Shown one piece after another: positions 26,920-35,915 of a stretch of DNA of 37,971 bases (position 1 is the first letter of the stretch; the number at the start of each line of letters is the position of its first letter). Source of the DNA: an uncultured Bacillota bacterium (GTDB taxonomy: Bacteria > Bacillota_I > Bacilli_A > RF39 > UBA660); assembly GCA_946611635.1 (NCBI GenBank), contig CAMODW010000009.1, positions 1 to 37,971 of the forward strand, written 5' to 3'. Under the pieces are notes generated by a model. The model was not told the origin of the DNA. It worked only from the letters and a program-made list of their open reading frames with translations, and ran no database searches. The position numbers and the translations under genes are program-made.

Positions 26920-28545
26920 TTATACTTTATAGAATTTTAAAATGCTATTATTCTTTATTTTATACACATATTCTAATTTATATTTTGGATAATTTTCATA
27001 TTCATATACAGTATTAGAGATAAAATAAATGTTCTTTTTTTGTCTTTTTAATTCTTTTAAATTCTCTTGTGTAACAATAACTACTTTTTTGGACAATTCA
27101 TATGAATGTTCGACTAGTGAAAGAAGTCCTGCATCTTGCAAATAATTATAGCTTTGATATAAATAAATTTTGTTATCTTTATTTTTTTGGTATTTATCTG
27201 ACGCCAAAAATTCTTCTAAAGCCTTTTTGGTGGTTACATGGTAGTAATCTAACTCATATTTTTTAGATATATCTTTGGTTCCGACTAAGATATTATAGTA
27301 AGCAGCATTTCTAACATCATATCTAATTATATTATATATACTGTCTATCATACTTATAATTATTAAAATTATTATTATTCTCTTGTATTTTATTTTTTTT
27401 ATATATATTAATACATAACTACATATTAATAGTATTAAAGGATATAAGAAATAAAAATGACGCCAACTATTATAGATGTTTGGTTTTTTTATAATACATA
27501 TTAAGAAAGGTATTATAAACATAGCAAAAATGATAATAAATAGATAATTTGTAAAATCTATTTTCTTACTTTTTCTTTCTTTAATAATCTTTATAACAAA
27601 CATAGCGATAGATATAATAAATAAAATAGTAATAATAAGTGGCAAAGTAATTATAATATTTTTGGGTAAATAGTACCGTGGGACTCTATTCCCAGCTGCA
27701 GTATTATAGTATGTTCCATCAAATAATACAGTGCCATTCCATCTAAAATTAACACTACTATTTAAACAGTATAATATATATTCCATTAAATGAAATCCAT
27801 CAGTAAAAATCACAGGAGTTATAAGAATAAATATTATAATATATAATACGAAAGTGAATAATATATCTATTATTCTTTCTTGGGTAAGTTTTTTATGTAG
27901 TAAAAGATATATAATATATGCTATACCCATAATACCTGAGAAAAAGATACCTATTATTTTCACGTTACTTAGCAGAGCTATAACAAAAGCAAAGATAATC
28001 ATATCCTTGTTTTTATTATCCTTCATTATTCTTATTAAGTAATAAAAACTTATTATTAATAAACTCATAAGAGTTATATCTTTATTATTATGAAGAGAAT
28101 CTATAAATATTCTAGGACTTAAGAAGTATAACAAAGTCATTAGTATTGCTATTTTATTATTTTTAGATATTTCTTTTGTTGTTTTATAAAAGAATATTAC
28201 ACCGATAAAATATATAATATATACATATACTCGCCAAATACTAGATACTATATCTGGTATTTCTTTACTCAATAGTATTAAAGGAAATAAAGGATAATAA
28301 CAAGCTACACCATGATCTCTTTCGACAGAATAGTTTATTTCAACTATGTGTCTTTTAGTTAAAGCATCTTCTAATTCATGATTCTTAAAAAAGAAGGCAT
28401 AACTTTTAATATTACTTAATACTATTGATTGCTCAAAATCTTCATCAAAGTTGGCTGTTATATCCTTCATATAATGTATTCCAAACAAAAACATAATTGT
28501 AAATATTAATATAATTATTTTATTGTCTTTTATTCTTTTTATCAT
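26920..28545 (-). CDS. GT39/ArnT-like polytopic membrane glycosyltransferase
   Basis: 541 aa, many TM segments, N-terminal FDEDFEQSI acidic loop and PRIFIDSLHNNKDI typical of GT-C enzymes. Confidence 0.75.
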   Translation of the reverse strand: MIKRIKDNKIIILIFTIMFLFGIHYMKDITANFDEDFEQSIVLSNIKSYAFFFKNHELEDALTKRHIVEINYSVERDHGVACYYPLFPLILLSKEIPDIVSSIWRVYVYIIYFIGVIFFYKTTKEISKNNKIAILMTLLYFLSPRIFIDSLHNNKDITLMSLLIISFYYLIRIMKDNKNKDMIIFAFVIALLSNVKIIGIFFSGIMGIAYIIYLLLHKKLTQERIIDILFTFVLYIIIFILITPVIFTDGFHLMEYILYCLNSSVNFRWNGTVLFDGTYYNTAAGNRVPRYYLPKNIIITLPLIITILFIISIAMFVIKIIKERKSKKIDFTNYLFIIIFAMFIIPFLICIIKKPNIYNSWRHFYFLYPLILLICSYVLIYIKKIKYKRIIIILIIISMIDSIYNIIRYDVRNAAYYNILVGTKDISKKYELDYYHVTTKKALEEFLASDKYQKNKDNKIYLYQSYNYLQDAGLLSLVEHSYELSKKVVIVTQENLKELKRQKKNIYFISNTVYEYENYPKYKLEYVYKIKNNSILKFYKV

Positions 28546-30842
28546 AATAGACTCCTTTTTCTATGGATAATACTTGATAAATATAATAATAGTGATGCTA
28601 TAGATATAATTATAGGAATTGTAAAATGATACTTATATTCTAATTTAATAATATGATAGCCCGGTTTTACTTTTATTCCCATTAGAGAGTCAAATATTTT
28701 AACAGGTTTTACTACTTTACCATCTATTGTTATTTCCCAGTTTGTATCATATGGAATAGACGTAAATATTAATTGGTTCTTATCTATTTTTATTTTGCCT
28801 TCTATTTTACTATCACTATATTTAGTATATTCTATTTGATTTTGTTTTAATATATTATATGCCTTTTCAATATTTTTTATGTTGTATGTATAATATGTTA
28901 TTTCTTTATTATACTTTGATTCTTTTACTACTATGCTATCATTTTCGGAAAGAGAATTTGTTTTGTTTCCTTTTAAGTCATAACTATCAAAATAATAGTA
29001 TTTTTCGTTAATATAATATATATCATTATGTTTATTGTTTTTATCTAATGGTATGACTTTTTTATTGAATATGTTCTCTACCCCCGTCATAGCTTTTATA
29101 GTGTTTTGCTGAGAATTAACATAATCTTTATATTTTAGTTTTACATTTAGAATATCTTCATTAACACCAAATATTTTTTCTAGATAATATTTATTATTTA
29201 AGTTATATATCATATTCAATACTACATTTTCTTTTTCATGAGTAAAAATACTAGTGTTTTCAAAAGTTGATTCTCCCATTTTTTTTAAATCGTATATAGC
29301 TTCGTTATAGGTCATAGATGTTAAAAGATCAATAACTTTACCATTAAAAAACATGTTACAATTTTCGGTAAGACTTAGATTTTTTGCACCATTTCGATAG
29401 CAATATAATGGGGAAATGTATTCGCGATATTTTAAATCATTTGTTATATAATTGTTTGTTATTTCTTCAGGATTTTTAATTTCCATTAAGGAGAAATCAT
29501 AAGTAAATAATAAAACAGTTGTATAAATTGTCATAATTATAAATAAGGAATTTATAACAGGATTTTTTTGGTATAAAAATATAATCGTTGTAATAGCTGC
29601 TAAAGACACTATATAATTCCAAATTGTCATTTCACGAATGCTATTAAAACAAAATATAAAAAGACTTGTAACTAATAGTAAAGAAATAATTATTTCTCTT
29701 TTGTTTCTTTTATCTTTTAAATCTGTATTTTCAACATTTTTTAGAAATAGAACTATTTCGTAAAAACAAATAATAAAAGAATAACGATATGGTAAAGCTC
29801 TAATTTCATGAAAGAAATTCATAACAAAATCCAATTGAGTAACAGTTATAAAATTAACCATAATAAAAGCTACTATTAGAGAATAGATTCTTTCTCTTCC
29901 AGAGATTTTATGATTTAGAAAGTAATAAAATATACTGATTAGAATTAAAGTATTACTGCTTATATTTGGTACTACTTCCCCATATCGATAAACCATTAAA
30001 GTTTCTTGGCCATAAAATAGCGACCCTATTAAACCTCTAAAGGTTAAATAATAATCATTCACATGTTTTGTATCAAAGGCTAGACCCATTCTTTTATAAG
30101 AATCAACTAACATATATAGCCAGAAGAATGTTATAAAAAACACTATTAAGGTTGCTTTACTAATTAATAAAAATTTCTTTAAAACATCTTTTTTTGTGGT
30201 TTTTAAATATATTATTTCATGAATAATAAAATACAATATTGTATAGATACATACAGGAAAAGTTAAATAAAAGTTACTAATAATCATATAAGATAAAGAG
30301 AAAATATATATACCATTTTTCTTCTTAGTAAAAAGTCTTTCTAAACCAAATTGAAATAATGGAAACATCATAAATATATCAACAAATGATGAATAGTAAT
30401 AGTATATTAAGAACCATCCACAAAAACAATAAGATAAACAAGCTATTGTAATAGCTATTTTTTTATTGGTTTTACTGTTTGCATATATACTAATATTTAA
30501 AGCTGTAAAAGCTACTTTTAACGTTGTTACTACTAAATACATAACGTTTGGAGAATTAAATAATAAACAGATAAGATTTAGAGGGCTTGATACATAGTAT
30601 AGTATATTAAAAATAACCGGATTACCTAAGCCATTATTAAATGAATAAGTTCCTAAAGTTCCTAATTTTAATTTAGCTATTACATCATAAATCATAGGTT
30701 TAAATTGAGCTAGTCCATCACTTGTGCCAAAAGTCTTTGGACCAAACGGATAAACTTTAGCTATGTACCATATCAATAAAAATACGAAAACAGCTAATAG
30801 CATGTTAAATAGATGTATCCAGTATTTTTTTAATGTTTTCAT
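28542..30842 (-). CDS. YfhO family membrane protein (GT-C like)
   Basis: TFGTSDGLAQFKPMIYD, FNNGLGNPVIFNILYYVSSPLNLI, C-terminal IPYDTNWEITIDGKVVKPVKIFDSLMGIKVKPGYHIIKLEY typical of YfhO. Confidence 0.92.
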   Translation of the reverse strand: MKTLKKYWIHLFNMLLAVFVFLLIWYIAKVYPFGPKTFGTSDGLAQFKPMIYDVIAKLKLGTLGTYSFNNGLGNPVIFNILYYVSSPLNLICLLFNSPNVMYLVVTTLKVAFTALNISIYANSKTNKKIAITIACLSYCFCGWFLIYYYYSSFVDIFMMFPLFQFGLERLFTKKKNGIYIFSLSYMIISNFYLTFPVCIYTILYFIIHEIIYLKTTKKDVLKKFLLISKATLIVFFITFFWLYMLVDSYKRMGLAFDTKHVNDYYLTFRGLIGSLFYGQETLMVYRYGEVVPNISSNTLILISIFYYFLNHKISGRERIYSLIVAFIMVNFITVTQLDFVMNFFHEIRALPYRYSFIICFYEIVLFLKNVENTDLKDKRNKREIIISLLLVTSLFIFCFNSIREMTIWNYIVSLAAITTIIFLYQKNPVINSLFIIMTIYTTVLLFTYDFSLMEIKNPEEITNNYITNDLKYREYISPLYCYRNGAKNLSLTENCNMFFNGKVIDLLTSMTYNEAIYDLKKMGESTFENTSIFTHEKENVVLNMIYNLNNKYYLEKIFGVNEDILNVKLKYKDYVNSQQNTIKAMTGVENIFNKKVIPLDKNNKHNDIYYINEKYYYFDSYDLKGNKTNSLSENDSIVVKESKYNKEITYYTYNIKNIEKAYNILKQNQIEYTKYSDSKIEGKIKIDKNQLIFTSIPYDTNWEITIDGKVVKPVKIFDSLMGIKVKPGYHIIKLEYKYHFTIPIIISIASLLLYLSSIIHRKRSLL

Positions 30843-31750
30843 TTTGAGTATTCCTTTCTTATTTCATCTAAATAATCAGGGTTATACTTTTTATTCTTTA
30901 ACATATTTATTTCATATTTATATGGGGGATATAATCTTTCTTTTGAATCATCACTTTCACCAATATAAGGGGTTTCTAATATTTTTGGTATATCTTTTAA
31001 TCTTTCGTTGTAAGCGATATTTAACAAAGTAGCAAAACCAATAGTCCCTTTGCCTAAGTTGGCATGGCGATCTTTATGAGAATCTAAATCATTTTTAGAA
31101 TCATTTAAGTGAATGCATTTTATTTTAGTTATATCTATCTTAGTAGTTAGTTTATCTAAAAAATCATCAAAAGATGTCATATCATAACCAGCATCATTTA
31201 AATGACATGTATCTAGGCAAATACCTATTCTATCTTGATTCTTGGTCCCATTAACTAAGGAAGTTATTTCTTCAATAGTTGAACCACATTCACTGCCTTT
31301 ACCAGCCATCGTTTCTAAAAGTATCATACATTTACTATTATCAGACAATATTATATTTAAGGCTTCAATAATATTATTTAGGCCTTCTTCTTTAGATATT
31401 TTAACCGCATTACCTGGATGTAATACTAATTTATCAATACCCAAGATATCACATCTATGTAACTCATTTTTGATAAAATCGATACTAAAATTCCATTTAT
31501 CCATATCTGTTTTATTAGCTAGATTAACGATGTAAGGGGCATGGCAAATAATATTATTAATATTTATATTATTTTCGTCCATTAATTCTTTTGCTTTTTT
31601 TACTATATCTAAATCTATTTCTTTTCTTATAGTATTGGTTGGAGCGCCAGTATAAAACATAAAAGTGTTAGCATTATAACTTAAGGCTTCTTTTACTGAA
31701 GAAAGGATTCCTTCTTTACCATATGAGACATGAGATCCAATTATTAGCAT
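30839..31750 (-). CDS. nfo: Deoxyribonuclease IV (AP endonuclease)
   Basis: IGSHVSYGKEGI, LVLHPGNAV, ICLDTCHLNDAGYDM, IHLNDSKNDLDSHKDRHANLGKGTIG, ILETPY. Confidence 0.95.
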   Translation of the reverse strand: MLIIGSHVSYGKEGILSSVKEALSYNANTFMFYTGAPTNTIRKEIDLDIVKKAKELMDENNININNIICHAPYIVNLANKTDMDKWNFSIDFIKNELHRCDILGIDKLVLHPGNAVKISKEEGLNNIIEALNIILSDNSKCMILLETMAGKGSECGSTIEEITSLVNGTKNQDRIGICLDTCHLNDAGYDMTSFDDFLDKLTTKIDITKIKCIHLNDSKNDLDSHKDRHANLGKGTIGFATLLNIAYNERLKDIPKILETPYIGESDDSKERLYPPYKYEINMLKNKKYNPDYLDEIRKEYSK

Positions 31751-31795
31751 TATTTATCACCTGTTTTATTATCTCATACTATTTTTTTAAGATAA

Positions 31796-31822
31796 AGAAA
31801 AAATAGTTCTTTCGAACTATTT
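31796..31822 (-). terminator. Terminator downstream of the second pilin-like gene
   Basis: AAATAGTTC-gaaa-GAACTATTT (GAAA tetraloop) followed by T-run on the minus strand. Confidence 0.85.
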
Positions 31823-31834
31823 ATTTTATTCTAA

Positions 31835-32539
31835 TTAAGAAGCTTGTTCTATATTAGCATTAATACATTCAATATCTTTATATGTGTTACCAGTACCGCC
31901 TCTACTAGTATCAGGTGATTTCAATGAAGTGTATTTAGCAGAAGATTTACCTGAATTTGAAGCAGTATTCCATGCTGATCCTACAGCTTTAGCTTTGTCA
32001 GTATATCCCATTGATGGAGCAATATATGCTTTTAAGCCATCTAATTTAGTTATTATACCTAAGCCACCAGCTTGATTACTACTTGCAGTATTAGTTGGGT
32101 TATTATCCTTCTTATATTTTAATTTGTTAATAGAGTTTTTCTCAATACCATAGATACCATATTGACCATTATGCATCCAAACTTCATATTTAGTTGCTCC
32201 ACCATCATATGGAACTTCTAATAGTATCATTCCTCCGTATGTACTAATGTCTTTCTTTAAGAAACCATTATTAACTAGTCCAACTAGTGATACACACATT
32301 CCTTGGTAATCTCCTTCTTCGCTTGTTTTTAAGTACTTAACAGATATATCACTAACCATAGAAATGTCAGAGTACATATCCTCAGCACTATTTACAGCTT
32401 GTAAAGCTTCATTTTTAAATGTATTAATTTTTGAGTTATTCATTGTTGACATAACTCCGGCTCCAGCTGATACCATTAATATTGCTAAGATAACAATAAC
32501 TGCTAGTAATTCAACTAAAGTAAAACCTTTTTTGTTCAT
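31835..32539 (-). CDS. Type IV pilin / pseudopilin-like protein, paralog 2
   Basis: Class III prepilin leader MNKKG/FTLVELLAVIVILAILMVSAGAGVM; C-terminus GGTGNTYKDIECIN. Confidence 0.85.
   Translation of the reverse strand: MNKKGFTLVELLAVIVILAILMVSAGAGVMSTMNNSKINTFKNEALQAVNSAEDMYSDISMVSDISVKYLKTSEEGDYQGMCVSLVGLVNNGFLKKDISTYGGMILLEVPYDGGATKYEVWMHNGQYGIYGIEKNSINKLKYKKDNNPTNTASSNQAGGLGIITKLDGLKAYIAPSMGYTDKAKAVGSAWNTASNSGKSSAKYTSLKSPDTSRGGTGNTYKDIECINANIEQAS
32466..32531. repeat. Direct repeat copy A (pilin N-terminal code)
   Basis: 64/66 nt identical to 33245-33310 by eye. Confidence 0.85.
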
Positions 32540-32570
32540 TTCTTCTTTCCTCTCCTTACTTTATATATTA

Positions 32571-32599
32571 ATTTTACAACATTGTTTTTTTATTTTCAA
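32571..32599 (-). promoter_or_regulatory. Promoter for the second pilin-like gene
   Basis: -35 TTGAAA (32594-32599), 17-nt spacer, -10 TAAAAT (32571-32576), RBS aaggagagg downstream. Confidence 0.5.
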
Positions 32600-32613
32600 T
32601 ATTTTTTACATTT

Positions 32614-33324
32614 TTATGATTGTTTTTTGTTAATACATTTTATTTTTTTATATGTATTGCCGGTTCCACCACCGTTTAGGTCAGATTCAATAGTTGCTTC
32701 TACGTCATTTAAGTTTGTTGGATTACCTACTGTTTCAACTCCGTATGTTAGTTTTACTTGTTTTCTTATTCCTTTTAGATTTGTTACTATTCCTACTTTA
32801 CCACCGCTAATATCATCTGCTGTTATAGTCATAGTTGAAACTCGGCTTTCGGTATTATTATTTTTTTTATATCTTAATTTGTTAACTTGACTTTTTTCAA
32901 CTCCGTTTATACCATAACTTGAATTATGAGCCCATACCATATATTTAGGAGCACTTCCATCATATGGTATTTCCATTAGTATTACTCCTGCATATGTTGA
33001 AATATCTTTTTTTAAATAGCCATTATTTACTAAACCGGCTAATGTTACGCATAATCCGGCCATTGTATGATTACCCGTTCCAATATTTTTATCATCTATA
33101 TTAGGTTTTATATAGCTATTAAATGCGGCTGGATTCATTGATATTTCGGAATACATGTTTTCAACTCCGTTTACAGCTGTCAGTATTTCATTTTTAAAAG
33201 TATTAATTTTTGCATTGTTTAGTGTTGTCATAACACCTGCTCCTGCTGATACCATTAATATTGCTAAAATTACAATAACTGCTAGTAATTCAACTAAAGT
33301 AAAACCTTTTCTATTTTTTTTCAT
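32614..33324 (-). CDS. Type IV pilin / pseudopilin-like protein, paralog 1
   Basis: MKKNRKG/FTLVELLAVIVILAILMVSAGAGVMTTLNNAKINTFKNEI; C-terminus GGTGNTYKKIKCIN. Confidence 0.85.
   Translation of the reverse strand: MKKNRKGFTLVELLAVIVILAILMVSAGAGVMTTLNNAKINTFKNEILTAVNGVENMYSEISMNPAAFNSYIKPNIDDKNIGTGNHTMAGLCVTLAGLVNNGYLKKDISTYAGVILMEIPYDGSAPKYMVWAHNSSYGINGVEKSQVNKLRYKKNNNTESRVSTMTITADDISGGKVGIVTNLKGIRKQVKLTYGVETVGNPTNLNDVEATIESDLNGGGTGNTYKKIKCINKKQS
33245..33310. repeat. Direct repeat copy B (pilin N-terminal code)
   Basis: 64/66 nt identical to 32466-32531 by eye. Confidence 0.85.
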
Positions 33325-33352
33325 ATTATCACTACCTTGATATTATTATACA

Positions 33353-33377
33353 AAAAAAAGGATAGTATTTCTATCCT
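33353..33377 (-). terminator. Terminator of parC
   Basis: AGGATAG-aaata-CTATCCT followed by T8 on the minus strand. Confidence 0.85.
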
Positions 33378-35910
33378 ATAATTTAAAATCATTAATAAAA
33401 TCATCTATTGTAAGTTCTTTTGGCTCTTCAGTATTATCTTCAACTTTTTCTTCATTCGAATTATCAGATGTTTTTTCTTTTGTTTCAAGTTTCTTTTCTA
33501 TTAATGTTGTCGCAACAAATACATCTTCTAGACCCTGTTTAGTAATAGTTGAACCGGTTGACTGTAAGTCCATTATCGGAATATCAGCAGCTTTTATTCC
33601 TTTGATTACTCCATCTATTTTTAATCCTATAATATTTTTTGGATCTAAAGCAAATGACTTAAAGATTGAATATGGTTTAGATTTTATTTTTTTAATTAGT
33701 GTTGATCCTTTTAAAGCACGGGAAGCTTTTTCTAAATCAGCTATTTTTATTCTTTTGGCTGTATTTTTATCAGTTATAATTCCTATATATTCTTTGCCTG
33801 TTTCAACAGATAATCCAGAAACAACTTCGTCTTCTCTTAGTTTTATTCCTTTTACACCTGCTGCTTTTGATGAGACAATTGTAATTTCTTCAGAATCAAA
33901 ATATAAGTAATAACCGTTTTTGGTTATAAACAAAGTATTACCATAATCTATGAAGGCTGATACTACTTCGTCATTTTCTTTTAGTTTCATAGCGTTAATA
34001 GGTTTACTATAACGACTTACTATCAATTCTTTAATATTTATTCTTTTAGTTGTACCTTCTTTGGTTACTAGGGTAATAACACTATTTAGATCATCTATTA
34101 GGATATTACCAATTATACTTTCTTCTGGTGCTAAAGGAATTATATTACTTATATGTTTTCCTAATTCTTTCCATTTTGTTTCTTGTATTTCATGGATAGG
34201 AACATATAAATAATGTCCTAAATTAGTAAATAATAATAGTGTGTCTTTTGATGTAGTACTATATAAACCTGTTATATAGTCTCCTGGTTTAAGAGTTGTT
34301 GGTTCTGATGAAGCACTTGTATACGATTTTAAAGGTATCTTTTTTACATAGCCATCATTTGTTACTACTACAACTACATTTTCCTTAGGAATCATTTCCA
34401 TAGCATCTATTTTTATTTCCGTTATCTCGTCTTTAATCTCTGTACGACGAGGTGTTGCGTATTCTTTTTTTATCTCTTGAAGAGATTTCTTAATTTGATT
34501 TTTTAATACTTCTTCATCATTTAAGATAGAATTTAAGAATTCTATCATTTTATTTAGATTTTCTTTTTCTTCAATTAGAGCTGTTACATCTGTGTTTGAT
34601 AATCTGTATAATCGCATTGTAACGATAGCATTAGCTTGTTCGTAAGTAAAATCAAAAGCTTTACATAAGTTATTAATTGAATCTTCTTTACTTTTAGATG
34701 CTCTTATTATTCTAATAACTTCATCTATTACATCTACAGCTTTTAATAGTCCTTCTACGATATGCAATCTCTCTTTAGCTTTTTTTAAATCAAAAGCTGT
34801 ACGTCTTAATATTACTTCTTTTTGATGAGCTATAAAAGCATCTAGTATTTCTAGTATTCCTACTTGTTTTGGTCTTCTATTTACTATGGCAACCATATTA
34901 AAATTATAGTTTACTTGTAACTCAGTATTTTTAAACAAATAATTTAGGATTAATTCTGCATTAGCTCCTTTTTTTAGTTCTATTACTAAGCGTGCCATAT
35001 GTTCTTTATCTGATTCATCTATTACATCTACAATACCATCAACTTTTTTATCAATTTTTATATCTTCTATTTTTTTTCTTAAGTTTTCTTTTAGAACATC
35101 ATATGGTATTTCATGGACAATTATTTGATATTTACCTTTTTCTTCGACGATTTCTGTCTTAGCTTTTACAACTACTTTTCCACGACCTGTAGTGTAAGCA
35201 TTAATAAGGCCTTCTTTTCCTTCAACTACTCCACCTGTTGGAAAGTCTGGCCCTTTTACTATTGATAAAATTGTATCAAGGCGAGAATTTGGATTAGTAA
35301 GGCGGTGTATTGTTGCATCTATTACTTCTCCTAAATTATGAGGAGGAATATTAGTTGCATATCCAGCGCTAATACCTGTTGAACCATTTACTAAAAGATT
35401 GGGAAAATTAGCTGGTAATACAGTTGGTTCTAAATCTTCATCTGTATAATTAAGCATCATTTCTACGGTATCACGATTAATATCTCTTAGCATTACTTCA
35501 GCAAGTTTTGTTAATCTTGCTTCTGTATAACGATAAGCAGCAGGGCCATCTCCATCTATAGATCCGTTGTTACCATGAACATCTATAAACGTCTCTCTCA
35601 TTTTCCAAGCTTGTGACATATATATCATAGCTCCATATATTGAAGAGTCGCCATGAGGGTGATATTTTCCCATTATATCTCCAACAGATTTACCACACTT
35701 TCTATATGGTTTATCATAGGTATTTCTATCTTCCCACATCGTCCAAAGAATTCTTCTTTGAACTGGTTTTAAGCCATCTCTTACATCGGGAAGAGCTCTA
35801 TCTTGAATGATAGATTTGGAATATCTTCCAAATCTATCTCCCATAATATCTTCTAAAGTATAATCATATATTTTTTCTATGATGTTTTTTTCATCTTTCT
35901 TTTTTGCCAT
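33376..35910 (-). CDS. parC: DNA topoisomerase IV subunit A
   Basis: RALPDVRDGLKPVQRRIL, KYHPHGDSSIYGAMIYMSQ, DGDGPAAYRYTEARL catalytic Tyr. Downstream of parE. Confidence 0.93.
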   Translation of the reverse strand: MAKKKDEKNIIEKIYDYTLEDIMGDRFGRYSKSIIQDRALPDVRDGLKPVQRRILWTMWEDRNTYDKPYRKCGKSVGDIMGKYHPHGDSSIYGAMIYMSQAWKMRETFIDVHGNNGSIDGDGPAAYRYTEARLTKLAEVMLRDINRDTVEMMLNYTDEDLEPTVLPANFPNLLVNGSTGISAGYATNIPPHNLGEVIDATIHRLTNPNSRLDTILSIVKGPDFPTGGVVEGKEGLINAYTTGRGKVVVKAKTEIVEEKGKYQIIVHEIPYDVLKENLRKKIEDIKIDKKVDGIVDVIDESDKEHMARLVIELKKGANAELILNYLFKNTELQVNYNFNMVAIVNRRPKQVGILEILDAFIAHQKEVILRRTAFDLKKAKERLHIVEGLLKAVDVIDEVIRIIRASKSKEDSINNLCKAFDFTYEQANAIVTMRLYRLSNTDVTALIEEKENLNKMIEFLNSILNDEEVLKNQIKKSLQEIKKEYATPRRTEIKDEITEIKIDAMEMIPKENVVVVVTNDGYVKKIPLKSYTSASSEPTTLKPGDYITGLYSTTSKDTLLLFTNLGHYLYVPIHEIQETKWKELGKHISNIIPLAPEESIIGNILIDDLNSVITLVTKEGTTKRINIKELIVSRYSKPINAMKLKENDEVVSAFIDYGNTLFITKNGYYLYFDSEEITIVSSKAAGVKGIKLREDEVVSGLSVETGKEYIGIITDKNTAKRIKIADLEKASRALKGSTLIKKIKSKPYSIFKSFALDPKNIIGLKIDGVIKGIKAADIPIMDLQSTGSTITKQGLEDVFVATTLIEKKLETKEKTSDNSNEEKVEDNTEEPKELTIDDFINDFKL

Positions 35911-35915
35911 TATGA

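Noticed and set aside
32364-32890. Plus-strand ORFs of 89-102 aa over the pilin genes
   Set aside because: Antisense to clear prepilin genes; the similar translations merely reflect the repeated pilin N-terminal code.
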